A DNA stretch of 64,000 bases from Desulfovulcanus ferrireducens (GTDB lineage: Bacteria > Desulfobacterota > Desulfovibrionia > Desulfovibrionales > Desulfonatronovibrionaceae): assembly GCF_018704065.1 (NCBI RefSeq), contig NZ_JAGUQP010000009.1, positions 16,700 through 80,699 of the forward strand, given 5' to 3'. The translations under genes and the position numbers were made by a program. Positions 53,908 to 63,067 of the stretch are shown one piece after another (position 1 is the first letter of the stretch; the number at the start of each line of letters is the position of its first letter). The notes beneath the pieces were generated by a model. That model saw only the letters and a list, made by a program, of their open reading frames with translations, made no database searches and was not told where the DNA came from.

Positions 53908-55584
53908 CTAGCTTTTGCGGGAAGTTATTTTTTTCAACATATCTTTTCCAATAATTTTTATAAATTTTAATGTAATATAGTCTGATATATTGCCTGTGCC
54001 TTTATTGAATTGTTTCAGCATGGAATGCATTATCGCGTATGCAAGCCACGAGATAACACAAAATATTACAATACTGAAAAAATATTGAAAGCTACTGTTG
54101 CGAAACAACCAGGAAAAGCCATGTTCCATAAAATACAGGTTGATGCCAAAAATACCTGTGACAACGGTTAGGGGCAGGAAAACTGCACCCAGTGCTGTTA
54201 AGGTATTCATTTTCTGGTTTTCCAGGCGATCCTGTGTCAGGCTGACGTATTCGTAAAGTTCTTTTATTTCTCCCTGGAGCTCTTTTAAGCCGTCCTTTAG
54301 ATCCATATTTTTTACAGCCATGTCATACATTTCTATGCCCTGGTCTTGAGGAGTGATTTCTGTAAACCAGAGTAGGTTGATGAAGCTGATGTATGCCGCG
54401 TGAAGCTCAGATACTTTCTCTGATATTTCTTTTATTTCCGGTTCATCTCTGGTTTTATCTTTGTTTGTTTGCAGATTTTTTAATTTGTGTATCTCATGAC
54501 TAATTTTTGCCACACGGTCTGAAAACCTGAGCAAGCTGGCGCGTTGGGTTAGAAGGATGGCAGCCATCTGGGCATAGTGCCTGCGCATATGCTCTCGAAT
54601 TACATTGCAACGAAAATCTGACCTGGGACTCAGGCAAACGAGACTTGTGCGGCTAAGACCATAAAAGGTTCCTTCTGACTCGGTTATCCATCGTGTGTAG
54701 GTGCTATCGGTTAGAATTTTTTTGCGTAATTTTTCGTTGGGACAGGTTACAGATTGGCCGTCTGAGAAAATAAATCTAAACCATTTATCAGAAGTTTCAT
54801 AAGCCAGACCACCATCCTTTGTGGGTTTCACCAGTTCCCGGGCCAGAGAATCAGAGCCGTGCCAGCAGACCACGAACATGCGGTCATCAATAACAGGCTC
54901 ATAAACCATCTTGCCTTTGTCTTTTTCTTTTGGATTGGTTGTAAAATCGTTGCCTAGCAATTTTTGGATATAGCTAGCCGTTACCAGGTGGTCTTTCTGA
55001 AATTCATCTTCTGAAAAGTTTTCAATGACAGGGTCTTCTCCGAGGCCAAAATCTACTTCTATTTTATCTGCCAGGAAGGCTTTTTTTGTACATTTTATGC
55101 CACCATCTTCTTCTTTACCCAGAAATTGTGGATAAATGCGTCTGCCATAATCGTTAATTTTGATTATGTCGTCAAAGTTGTGGTAATCATGATTTTCCAG
55201 TTCCAGTGCTAAAATACCAACCTGGGTTTCAACGATGCGCAGGCTGATTTTTTTGATTTTAAGTTCATAGATTTCCTGTTTATTATCTTTATTATTAATA
55301 TAGATTTTAAAGACAGGATTTTCTCCCAGGGGATAGTTGAAATATCTCATAACGCCATTTTGATCCTGGAGGTTGGCCCGATCAAAGATCACGTCCCGCA
55401 CAAAAGTATGAAAATAAAAAAATTCGCTGTACCTTGCATTGTTATCTTGCGGTGAAAATCCTTTTCTTTCCCATCTATTCTTTAGCAGGCTGTTTTCTAC
55501 CTTCTCTAGGAAGGAGGCAGAGTTGGCGTCGATTGTAAACGGGAACATAAAAATATGATGAGAGATAACATTCTTTTCGGCCAT
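53908..55584 (-). CDS. CorA-like membrane protein with large cytoplasmic domain
   Basis: A 558-residue protein. Residues 1-350 form a soluble domain I do not recognise. A long helical section (about 350-460) and two C-terminal membrane helices follow: TALGAVFLPLTVVTGIFGIN and FFSIVIFCVISWLAYAIM. This is the CorA/MIT transporter end, but the GMN selectivity motif reads GIN (residues 480-482). Divalent cation transport is plausible but unproven. The family of long CorA-like proteins with variant motifs is poorly described. Confidence 0.75.
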   Translation of the reverse strand: MAEKNVISHHIFMFPFTIDANSASFLEKVENSLLKNRWERKGFSPQDNNARYSEFFYFHTFVRDVIFDRANLQDQNGVMRYFNYPLGENPVFKIYINNKDNKQEIYELKIKKISLRIVETQVGILALELENHDYHNFDDIIKINDYGRRIYPQFLGKEEDGGIKCTKKAFLADKIEVDFGLGEDPVIENFSEDEFQKDHLVTASYIQKLLGNDFTTNPKEKDKGKMVYEPVIDDRMFVVCWHGSDSLARELVKPTKDGGLAYETSDKWFRFIFSDGQSVTCPNEKLRKKILTDSTYTRWITESEGTFYGLSRTSLVCLSPRSDFRCNVIREHMRRHYAQMAAILLTQRASLLRFSDRVAKISHEIHKLKNLQTNKDKTRDEPEIKEISEKVSELHAAYISFINLLWFTEITPQDQGIEMYDMAVKNMDLKDGLKELQGEIKELYEYVSLTQDRLENQKMNTLTALGAVFLPLTVVTGIFGINLYFMEHGFSWLFRNSSFQYFFSIVIFCVISWLAYAIMHSMLKQFNKGTGNISDYITLKFIKIIGKDMLKKITSRKS

Positions 55585-55726
55585 TAAATTTTTACCTCCT
55601 CCTGTAGCTCTTCATCCTGAGCGGTAACTCCTTAGAGCAGCTCGATCAGGCCTTCTGGTCTTTTCAATTTCCTCATTTGCGGCGCATATCTTTCATCGCC
55701 CTGATATGGCAGCGGTCATTCATTCG

Positions 55727-56122
55727 CTAGCATCCGCACCATTTAACCCACACTTTGCGGGATCTTGGACCGTCGAACTCGGCAAAAAAGATTTTTTGCC
55801 ATGTGCCTAAACAGAGTTGCCCATCCTCTACTATGACCTGCGCGGACGGACCCATGAGACTGGTTTTGATATGGGCATCACTGTTGCCCTCCAAATGTTG
55901 GTAGTCGCCACTGTGAGGGATCAGTTTGCGCAAGCTGACGATTATGTCTCGTACCACGGAAGGATCAGCTCCTTCATTGATTGTTATTCCCGCGGTGGTA
56001 TGTGGACTATAGATGGTCAAGACTCCGTTTGTGTAACCCTTGGATTTTACAAGTCCGGCAATTTCCGCGGTAATGTCTTTTAACTCTTCCCTGGTGTTGG
56101 TTTTTACATAAATGATGTCCAT
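55727..56122 (-). CDS. YjbQ/UPF0047-family protein
   Basis: A 131-residue YjbQ-like protein (secondary thiamine-phosphate synthase activity reported for the family). YSPHTTAGITINEGADP, YQHLEGNSDAHIKTSLMG and QLCLGTWQKIFFAEFDGPR contain the conserved His, Asp and Glu residues. The real physiological role is uncertain. It is encoded 34 bp downstream of the M48 peptidase gene on the same strand. Confidence 0.94.
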   Translation of the reverse strand: MDIIYVKTNTREELKDITAEIAGLVKSKGYTNGVLTIYSPHTTAGITINEGADPSVVRDIIVSLRKLIPHSGDYQHLEGNSDAHIKTSLMGPSAQVIVEDGQLCLGTWQKIFFAEFDGPRSRKVWVKWCGC

Positions 56123-56156
56123 TTTTCTCTCTCTCCTTTTTTTGAGCTTTTAGTCT

Positions 56157-57407
56157 CTAAAGCCTTCTAGCCTCTTTACCTTTTAAAGCTTGTATTCTTT
56201 GTAGCACAGGTGGATGTGTATAGTTAAAAAATACATATAGAGGGTGGGGAGTAAGATTGGATAGATTGGATTTGGACAATTTTTTTAAGGCGAAGATTAA
56301 ATCCTCCGGCGATGTATTTCGAGCCGCAAAGGCATCAGCCTGGAATTCGTGTTTTCTAGAGATAAAGTTTGCCAAAAGGCCTAGAACAAGGGAGATTGGG
56401 GGATAGATAAGAGCAAAGGAAAAAATAGCCGCGTAAGTTGAGTGCTGGGAAAAGCCAATGGCCTGGGTTAGCTGTTCATTGTGTATAAAGAGGTTCAAAA
56501 TAAAAAAGGTCAAGCCAGTCTGGAGAAAAAACATGACCAAGTTTCTGTGGATGTGCTTGTTTTTGAAATGTCCTATTTCATGGGCTAAAATGGCTAGAAT
56601 CTCTTCATGGCTGTGATTATTTAGTAAAGTATCAAACAGGGCAATGCGTTTATACTTTCCAAAGCCTGTAAAAAAGGCATTGGCCTTTGTTGAACGTTTA
56701 GAGCCATCCATGATATAGATGCCTTTCAAGTTAAACCCGCATTTTCGGGCCAGGGCTAATATCTTTTCCTTTAGTTCCACATCCTCAATAGGGGTGAACT
56801 TGTTGAAAAGTGGTAGAATAAAGGTTGGGGCCAGATACTGGATGATGAGCATTAAACAGATGGTGGTCAGCCAGCAAAAAAGCCAGGCCCAGGTGGTTAG
56901 CTTTTGAAAGAATACAAGAATGGGCCAGAGAAGAAGGCTGCCCAAAATGATGGTCAGGACATAAGCCTTGATTTTGTCCTGGATAAACAAGGACGGGGTC
57001 ACTTTGTTAAAGCCGAATTTTTCTTCCAGGCCAAAAATTTTGTACAGGTCGAAAGGAAGGTTCAAGACATCGGCTATGATGAAAATTAGCCCGAAAAATA
57101 AAAGCCCTGTTAAAGGCTCGGACAGCTCAAAAGAGCGCACAAAGGCATCAAGTTTATTAAATGTGCCGGAGAGAATAACCAAGATGGTTAAGGCCAGGAA
57201 GAAAAATGATTCGATAAGTTCTAATTTTGTCGTGGCCTTGGTGTAGGCTTGGGAACGAGCATAGAGTTCCGGATCAAAAATATCTTTAAATTCGGAAGGG
57301 AGGGTTGGGTCAAGGCTTTTTAAGTTTAGATAGTTAAGATAGGCATTCAAAATGAAATGCCCAAGGAGTATAAAAATGATTAGAAGAAGATAAAACTCTA
57401 CTGACAT
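56157..57407 (-). CDS. M48-family membrane zinc metallopeptidase (Ste24-like)
   Basis: A 416-residue integral membrane protease. Several membrane helices precede the active site HEIGH at 276-280; a third zinc ligand Glu lies in RKHEFQADAFAA. The N-terminal region (DPELYARSQAYTKATTK, FGFNKVTPSLFIQDKIK) is that of the Ste24/CAAX-protease-like M48 group. It probably cleaves membrane or misfolded proteins. It lies next to YjbQ and may share its transcript. Confidence 0.93.
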   Translation of the reverse strand: MSVEFYLLLIIFILLGHFILNAYLNYLNLKSLDPTLPSEFKDIFDPELYARSQAYTKATTKLELIESFFFLALTILVILSGTFNKLDAFVRSFELSEPLTGLLFFGLIFIIADVLNLPFDLYKIFGLEEKFGFNKVTPSLFIQDKIKAYVLTIILGSLLLWPILVFFQKLTTWAWLFCWLTTICLMLIIQYLAPTFILPLFNKFTPIEDVELKEKILALARKCGFNLKGIYIMDGSKRSTKANAFFTGFGKYKRIALFDTLLNNHSHEEILAILAHEIGHFKNKHIHRNLVMFFLQTGLTFFILNLFIHNEQLTQAIGFSQHSTYAAIFSFALIYPPISLVLGLLANFISRKHEFQADAFAARNTSPEDLIFALKKLSKSNLSNLTPHPLYVFFNYTHPPVLQRIQALKGKEARRL

Positions 57408-57429
57408 CTGCCCTCCAGATTATTTTTTT

Positions 57430-57630
57430 CCTAAGTTGAGCGATTTTTAATTTAATTTTACATTAAACACATTGGAGTAAAAGTAGATTTTGAGCCAGCG
57501 ATTTTCACCCAATGGGTGAGATTGCCACGGACAGCTTCGTTGCCCTCGCAGGTGGCAGGATGTGCGCTATGTCATTGCGAGGAGCGAGCGTGAGCGAAGC
57601 GACGAAGCAATCTCAAACTATTTGACGTGA
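57430..57630 (+). repeat. Family B palindromic repeat
   Basis: CCTAAGTTGAGCGATTTTTA, GCGATTTTCACCCAATGGGT, GAGATTGCCACGGACAGC and the GAAGCGACGAAGCAATCTC end are clearly related to 8690-8843. It lies in the 314-bp divergent gap between the M48 and Mut7-C genes. Confidence 0.78.
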
Positions 57631-57721
57631 AAAAAATGCAAAATTCAGGTAACATTTAATAACAGTTGAAAGTTGAACAAAAAACATAAACCGATTTAAG
57701 GTAGTGCACAAGGGGTATAAA

Positions 57722-58471
57722 GTGCCAGAACACATTCACCTGTTTTTTGATCAAGCGCTTGCTTTTTTTTTAAAGGGGACCGGAACAAGGGTTAATTATC
57801 TTTTAGATCGCCGCGCATCCATCAAGGACATTATCGAGGCGTTAGGTGTTCCGCATACCGAAGTAGGTAAACTGTCCCTTGATCAGGAAGAGATAAATTT
57901 TGATTATCTCCCGGAAGGAGGAGAAAAGATCTATGTTTTAGCCCATACTCCTCCTGTTGATGTGACCCGCCCTACTAAATTAAGGCCTGTTCCCTTGTCC
58001 GAAGTCAAGTTTATTGTGGATGGCAATATAGGCAAACTGGCCATGCTTTTGCGCATGATGGGCATGGACACACTGTTTGAGCCGAGACTTAGAGATGAAG
58101 AGATTGCTCTTTTGGCCCATAAGGATGGACGTATAGTTCTCTCTAGAGATAGGGGGCTCTTAAAAAGAAAAAATATAGTCTATGGACATTTGGTGCAAGC
58201 GCTTGATCCGGATAGTCAGTTAAAAGAGGTCGTTCATCTTTTTGGACTAAAACCAAAGCGGCTGTTTTCCCGTTGTCTCAGGTGTAATGAGCTTTTGCAA
58301 CCCATTGCCAAGGAGAAAATTCTGCATCTTTTGGAGCCAAGGACTAAAAAGTATTTTTACAAGTTTTACCGCTGTCCCGGGTGCTACAAAATCTACTGGC
58401 AGGGCTCACATTGGGACAAGATGAAAGATAGGCTGGAGAAGATTGGGATAGAGGTTGAGGATAATTCGTAA
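57722..58471 (+). CDS. Mut7-C RNase-like protein with ubiquitin-like domain
   Basis: About 249 residues. An N-terminal beta-grasp (ubiquitin-like) domain spans about 1-90 (VNYLLDRRASIKDIIEALGV, VYVLAHTP-type end) and is followed by a Mut7-C domain (FIVDGNIGKLAMLLRMMGMDT, IVLSRDRGLLKR) of the PIN-like RNase group, then a zinc ribbon (CLRCNELL and CPGCYKIYWQG). The domain order is known from PF14451-PF01927 proteins, whose target RNA is unknown. AAGGGG lies before the GTG at 57722; GTG at 57704 is an alternative. Confidence 0.88.
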   Translation: MPEHIHLFFDQALAFFLKGTGTRVNYLLDRRASIKDIIEALGVPHTEVGKLSLDQEEINFDYLPEGGEKIYVLAHTPPVDVTRPTKLRPVPLSEVKFIVDGNIGKLAMLLRMMGMDTLFEPRLRDEEIALLAHKDGRIVLSRDRGLLKRKNIVYGHLVQALDPDSQLKEVVHLFGLKPKRLFSRCLRCNELLQPIAKEKILHLLEPRTKKYFYKFYRCPGCYKIYWQGSHWDKMKDRLEKIGIEVEDNS

Positions 58472-58564
58472 GTTTATCCTGTTTTTTGTGGTTGTTTCAT
58501 GGTCAGAGATCTTACTAAGAGACTATGTTTATTTCCAATCATTTTGCAAGGGGTTGAATCCAAC

Positions 58565-60085
58565 CTAACTGTTGTGGGTATAGTGTTCTATCGGATATTC
58601 AGCCGGAACTACCAGCGCGGAACCGTCTTCTGTAAGCGATGAAATAGCACCGTGACCACCGCAGATAAGACATCTTCTCCCGGAAGGCCGTAGCTCCTTG
58701 TCCACCTCTTTGGCGATTTCCAAAAGGGCCATCCTCTCCTTGCGTGCGGTATCGCTGTCTACATTTACTGAGGTCATTAGGATCGTGGCCAAAGTGGCGT
58801 ATTTTTTGCGTTTTTCAGTGAAGCTATCAAAATTAATTAGACTGTCTCCAGTAAAAAGCAGACCGTGTTTTCGGCACAAATAAAAGACATGACCGAATGT
58901 ATGACCTCCAAGGCTCTCCAGCACCTCAAACTCCAGAGGCCCTACTGAAAAACGTTGGATTACCGGAAAAATATTTTGAAGATCCAGTACTTGGGTTGGA
59001 AATATCTCTCGCCTTGTCGGCGGAGTAAAATTGGAAAAGAGGGTAATCAATTTAGTATATACTTCCTCCAGAATGGAAGATTCTATTTTGGAACCATAGG
59101 CCCTGTTGGTTCTGTCTATGACCTCTGAAGAGCCCTGGTGCATGTGGGATGGAGCGGAAAAAAAGCCACCTGCGCCGGAGTGGTCCGCGTCTGCGTGTGT
59201 TATATATATGTGTTTGAGCTTGCTCAGATCACCAAGTCCATATCTCTGGAGCATGGTGGTTACATCAGGGTGATAGATGCCAAAACCAGTGTCTATCATG
59301 GCCATCTCGTCCCCTGCGTTGATTATAAAGATATTTCCGCCGCAGGGGAGCTGGAAGCAGAAAAGTTGTACATCATCGAGGAGCTGAATCCTTTGGACAT
59401 CCGCATAGAATCCTGCTCCAGTAGTATCCCGCAGGCTTCTTCCCGTGGCCAGGATGCTGTCGAAAACTTTATGAGGATCCTGTCTGAGGTTGGTGAGTTC
59501 TTGCACTATGTGGTTAATATCGTAGATGAGCTTGAGCAGAAATGTATCTTCAGCCTCACCGATAATTTCCCGCAGTTCCTGGGCGAACTTGAGGTAAAAG
59601 ACCGTATTGTCAAGTTGTTTACCCCTGGGATCGTATTCCAGGATTTCGATACGATAATGGTTTTTAAGGTCATTTAGTAACCTGTCTATTACCTTGCTGT
59701 TCTCTATGGTTAGGGCCACAGTGACTCTGTCCGGATGCTTGCCCTTTTCGTCAAAGTCCAGAAAGGCGATATTGGCTTTACTTGAGGTGGTATGGTTCAG
59801 AAATTCAACAAGTGCACCCGGCCTGTTAGGCAGAAAGATATTAAACTTTAGAAACCCGATAGGCTCCAGTGATTCTTGCAGATAACCGATCCTGTGAAGC
59901 TCAGAACGAATGTTCTCGACCGCCTCCTGGCCGTGTACTGTGATTTCAAAAAAGGCAGTGTGGGGGTCAATGCGATCATCATAGTGGATGCGGCTGATGT
60001 TGCCCTCATATTTGTGAATGATGTCTGCGGCCCGGTGCAAGGCTCCGGGCCCATTGGGCATGCGGGCGATGAAGCGAAGTTTCAT
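58565..60085 (-). CDS. ACT-ACT-metallo-beta-lactamase-fold protein
   Basis: About 506 residues. Two ACT-like domains open the protein (MKLRFIARMPNGPGALHRAA, FNIFLPNRPGALVEFLNHT), followed by a helical linker and a metallo-beta-lactamase domain. The metal motif is THADADHSGAGG, that is HxDxDH instead of HxHxDH; ESLGGHTFGHVFYL and FTGDSLINFD complete the site. ACT domains usually bind amino acids, so ligand control of a hydrolase is likely. I start it at the ATG at 60085; an ATG at 60127 is possible. It converges with the Mut7-C gene. Confidence 0.85.
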   Translation of the reverse strand: MKLRFIARMPNGPGALHRAADIIHKYEGNISRIHYDDRIDPHTAFFEITVHGQEAVENIRSELHRIGYLQESLEPIGFLKFNIFLPNRPGALVEFLNHTTSSKANIAFLDFDEKGKHPDRVTVALTIENSKVIDRLLNDLKNHYRIEILEYDPRGKQLDNTVFYLKFAQELREIIGEAEDTFLLKLIYDINHIVQELTNLRQDPHKVFDSILATGRSLRDTTGAGFYADVQRIQLLDDVQLFCFQLPCGGNIFIINAGDEMAMIDTGFGIYHPDVTTMLQRYGLGDLSKLKHIYITHADADHSGAGGFFSAPSHMHQGSSEVIDRTNRAYGSKIESSILEEVYTKLITLFSNFTPPTRREIFPTQVLDLQNIFPVIQRFSVGPLEFEVLESLGGHTFGHVFYLCRKHGLLFTGDSLINFDSFTEKRKKYATLATILMTSVNVDSDTARKERMALLEIAKEVDKELRPSGRRCLICGGHGAISSLTEDGSALVVPAEYPIEHYTHNS

Positions 60086-60374
60086 AATCCTACCTTTGTG
60101 AAATCCATGATGAGTTATTTTGTCCAAACCGTTTTAAGGAGTTGCTTTCCATTCTTCCGGGGATAGCTTTGCGTCGAGTTATCTTTATTGCATCCTCTCA
60201 AAAGCCGGCCTGGGAAATTAATGCCAATAATAGCCTCTTTATTCGTTTCAACTGCCCCGGTTTAATAGACAGATGTCCGATAAACTTTAAACTGTAACTA
60301 TACAATTTCAATAATCAAGCTTTTTAACCCAAAGTTTAATGAAAGAAAACTGCCTTTTTATTCGGTTTAAATAT

Positions 60375-60416
60375 GGGTGGCCAAAATAAACCTTTATATC
60401 AACTTAATTTCCATGG
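60375..60416 (+). repeat. Truncated family A left end
   Basis: GGTGGCC...AAACCTTTATATCAAC and TTAATTTCCATGGT equal the left end of copy 3. The match stops abruptly where a family C motif (GCGCATCCGATGGCTGCAC) begins, marking a recombination or insertion junction. Confidence 0.7.
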
Positions 60417-60515
60417 TGCGCATCCGATGGCTGCACTTTGGTTGAGGAAAGGGAGTTGGTGAGTGGTTGAGTAGGTGAATAGGGATTTAGCCGGGCGTAT
60501 CCGACAAGTGCACTG
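60417..60515 (+). repeat. Direct pair of family C motifs
   Basis: GCGCATCCGATGGCTGCAC and GGCGTATCCGACAAGTGCAC occur in the same orientation about 75 bp apart. The spacer has GAGTGGTTGAGTAGGTG, also found (inverted) beside the family C motif at 3510-3550. Confidence 0.5.
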
Positions 60516-60750
60516 GTGCCTCCTCGGTTAATTTTTGAATCTCTCGCCGGTCCCGTTGGTCGCTAGAGCCACCGAGACACAGAGGTTCTTGCTGCCTGCC
60601 AGAGCTGGGCATACAGCAGAAACCTTCCTGAGCTATGCTCAGGAAAAGGGGTTTTATGGCTAGGTTTACTAAGTAGATGTAAGCTTTTATTTGGCGTAAA
60701 AAATACAAGGATATTTTCATTGGCTCAATCAGCCCATAGGGTTGGCATCT

Positions 60751-60780
60751 TTTCCTTGCCAGGCCTCGCTGGCAGGGAAA
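60751..60780. other. Hairpin downstream of the TSUP gene
   Basis: TTTCCTTGCCAG and CTGGCAGGGAAA pair with one G-T wobble. It is 55 bp past the minus-strand TSUP stop. It lacks a T run, so it is only a possible terminator. Confidence 0.5.
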
Positions 60781-60834
60781 AGAAAACTCCGTGCCTCAGC
60801 GTCTCTAGTGAGCGAAGCGAACGGGCGAGAGAGA

Positions 60835-61197
60835 TTATTTTTTTACGAAAAGATATGCTGCCAGGCAAAAGAGAATGAGGGCAAAGACTTTTTTGAAATT
60901 CGCAGTGGAGATGTGCTCAACCAGCCGTGCCCCGATTTGGGCACCAATGATCCCTCCAATACCAAGAACAACGCCTAGTTTATAATCAACATTAGCCAGT
61001 TTATTGTGTGCAATCAGGGCTGAGATTGAGATGATAACGATACCAAGGAACGATGTCCCCACTGCCTTTTGTGCAGAATAGCCAAGGAAGAGTAACAGTG
61101 GAACCATCAGAAAACCGCCTCCTAATCCGGTAAACGAGGCTCCGATTCCTACCAGAATTCCACTGACAAGCATTACCAATATTTGGACATTCATCAT
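60835..61197 (-). CDS. Half-size TSUP (TauE/SafE-like) transporter
   Basis: A 120-residue membrane protein with about four helices. ASFTGLGGGFLMVPLLLFLGYSAQKAVGTS is the family signature, and LGIGGIIGAQIGARL the internal second motif. Usual members have about 250 residues and two such halves, so this would have to dimerise. The ATG at 61197 overlaps the stop of the racemase fragment (TAATG). It may export sulfur oxyanions or organic anions; the substrate is unknown. Confidence 0.85.
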   Translation of the reverse strand: MMNVQILVMLVSGILVGIGASFTGLGGGFLMVPLLLFLGYSAQKAVGTSFLGIVIISISALIAHNKLANVDYKLGVVLGIGGIIGAQIGARLVEHISTANFKKVFALILFCLAAYLFVKK

Positions 61198-61352
61198 TAC
61201 GCACCCTTAAGTTTGGTTATGTTTGCACTGTATATTATCATTTCAGGAGAGGCCAAACCTCCCCGCTGCTTTTGGAAAGCAGTGATAATTCCTTTATAGT
61301 AGTCAATGGTAGATTCCGGCCCCAGCCCACCTATAATTCCAATTTTTTTCAT
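61197..61352 (-). pseudogene. Truncated aspartate/glutamate racemase
   Basis: The minus strand encodes 51 residues: MKKIGIIGGLGPESTIDYY, then SPEMIIYSANITKLKG and a stop. This is the N-terminus of the Asp/Glu racemase family (normally about 230 residues), with the catalytic Cys regions missing. The stop codon overlaps the TSUP ATG. It may now serve as a coupled leader for the transporter. Confidence 0.75.
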
Positions 61353-61388
61353 ACAATACCTCTAATAAATATATTTTAACCTATTTTT

Positions 61389-62183
61389 TTATCTACTTGC
61401 CAGCGCAGTTGATAAAAAAGTAAGGATATCCCCATAGCATTGCTCAGGGTGTTCAACCATAGGCCAGTGACTACCTTTCCCAAAACATTTATTCGGGATT
61501 GATTTTTTTCTTATGAAATCCTGTGTTGCTTCTGGTGTGCTCTCTGTTCCCCAATAGTAGAGTTTGGCGCAATCGAGAGAGGCAAATTCTTGGCCTGATT
61601 TGCGGGCTTCACTATGCGCCGCTGCGGACTTGCCCCATCCTAGCAAGGCGACAGGTTGAGCAAAGCAAATGCTTGCAAAATATCTTTGAAGAGCTGGTGT
61701 GTTTCCGGCTTTCTCATAAATGTGTGACAATAAATTTTTGTGAAACTTATCAGCGTCTTCGTAGTCCCTTGCCATACCAGAAAAATAAGCGTCTTCGCGG
61801 GTTAGATTCCCTTCGATATTAAAAAATCCTATTGCTTGACTTTTTAATTCCTGACAAATCCATGTGCCAATTATTGAACCTAAGGAGTGAGCAACGATAA
61901 ATATTTTATTATTCTTTGAAATAGTTGCTAATACCCTCAATATGAGTTCTTTTGAATTTTCAAGAGAAACTGCGCTGGTTTGCAGAGGACTTGCACCAAA
62001 TCCAGGAAAGTCTGGGATGTAAATATTGAAGTTGTTTCTGAGTGGTGATGAAAATGTCTCTATAAAGCTAAGCCCTGATTCCCCGAATCCATGAAAAAAC
62101 CATACATCACCTTTTAAATTTTGAGTTGTAGAACTTCTAATAAAAATATTGTTTAGTGTTATTATAGTATGATTCAACATCAT
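61389..62183 (-). CDS. Alpha/beta hydrolase
   Basis: A 264-residue hydrolase. The HGFGES segment forms the oxyanion hole, DFPGFGASP is the conserved loop, the nucleophile is Ser in AHSLGS, and a catalytic His in GSHWPMVEHP is near the end. An acid lies in the YYWGTEST region. The substrate is unknown. It starts 40 bp upstream of the racemase fragment on the same strand. Confidence 0.9.
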   Translation of the reverse strand: MMLNHTIITLNNIFIRSSTTQNLKGDVWFFHGFGESGLSFIETFSSPLRNNFNIYIPDFPGFGASPLQTSAVSLENSKELILRVLATISKNNKIFIVAHSLGSIIGTWICQELKSQAIGFFNIEGNLTREDAYFSGMARDYEDADKFHKNLLSHIYEKAGNTPALQRYFASICFAQPVALLGWGKSAAAHSEARKSGQEFASLDCAKLYYWGTESTPEATQDFIRKKSIPNKCFGKGSHWPMVEHPEQCYGDILTFLSTALASR

Positions 62184-62535
62184 GATTCATAGTGCAGGAA
62201 CATTAGAGTTCAGCAGCGATCGATTCTATGTCTTGATTCTGATTGGCTAGGCAAGCATTATATTTTTAATGATTCCTGCCTCTGTTGTTCCATACGTATC
62301 TTAGAGGGTATAATTTCGTCTTCACCGCATGTGATATTCCATGCCTTAACTACTCCCTTTTGAGTAGTATCGTCAAGATGTAGCAGCCATGGTGACCTTT
62401 TTTAGATGATATCTAGAAGAAACAATTTTTTGTTGGACTGCTAGACAAGTGGCCTTCAACCTCAGTTTAAGGAATGGAAATGATATTGGACAATATGGAT
62501 TGAAAATCCAAATATCATAGTCTGAACATAGAGAT
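62184..62535. other. Gene-free region
   Basis: About 350 bp where I see no gene. ACTACTC and GAGTAGT (62349-62368) form a small hairpin without a T run. The rest is ordinary A/T-rich spacer. Confidence 0.4.
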
Positions 62536-62991
62536 TTACAATTTGGGAAATGGAAATATTTGATTTACTTTTTTGCAATATTCAGAAAACCTTTCTCCAA
62601 AGGTTTCTTTAAGAAAATTTTCTTCTTTTGAAATAAAAATTTTAAAAAGAATATAGGAGATAATTGTTGAAACAAGACTATACCCGTTGTTAATAATAAT
62701 CGAGACCCCGGGAAGAATGAAAAAGATATGGCCACAATAGATGGGATTTCTGGTTAATGAATAAAGTCCTTCTGTCGCCAATGTGTTCGATTCGCGTGCT
62801 TTTTTGATTTGATATGCTCCCAGTACGACAAATAATGCGCCAATGGAACATAAGGTTCCACCCAAAAAGATAGTTAAAAAGCCTTGTTGAAACAAGGGGA
62901 TACTATACGGTATTTGGGCTGTAATGATGAGAGCCAAATAGCCTGGGATAATAATTACAGGGCCAGTTCCCAAAAAGGATTGTTTTTTCAT
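62536..62991 (-). CDS. Isoprenylcysteine carboxyl methyltransferase-like membrane protein
   Basis: A 151-residue membrane protein with about four helices. EGLYSLTRNPIYCGHIFFILPG and the end segment EENFLKETFGERFSEYCKKV are the PEMT/ICMT/NnrU-like signature (RNPIY, then E..L...FG..Y..Y). It would methylate a membrane-bound or lipid-like acceptor from S-adenosylmethionine; bacterial members are seldom assigned. Confidence 0.88.
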   Translation of the reverse strand: MKKQSFLGTGPVIIIPGYLALIITAQIPYSIPLFQQGFLTIFLGGTLCSIGALFVVLGAYQIKKARESNTLATEGLYSLTRNPIYCGHIFFILPGVSIIINNGYSLVSTIISYILFKIFISKEENFLKETFGERFSEYCKKVNQIFPFPKL

Positions 62992-63067
62992 AATCTTGAG
63001 CTTAGCTGGTCGGGGAAAAGTTCTCAGGCTTTCTCATGTCCGGTTTAAAGTGTTTAGATAAGGTTCC

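Larger units (their letters stand above)
60128..60834. other. Gene-free region with repeat debris
   Basis: About 700 bp without a gene. It contains a truncated family A end (60375-60416), two family C motifs (60417 and 60493) and a hairpin (60751-60780). Phrases like GAGACACAGAGG near 60575 are common low-information intergenic repeats. Confidence 0.45.
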
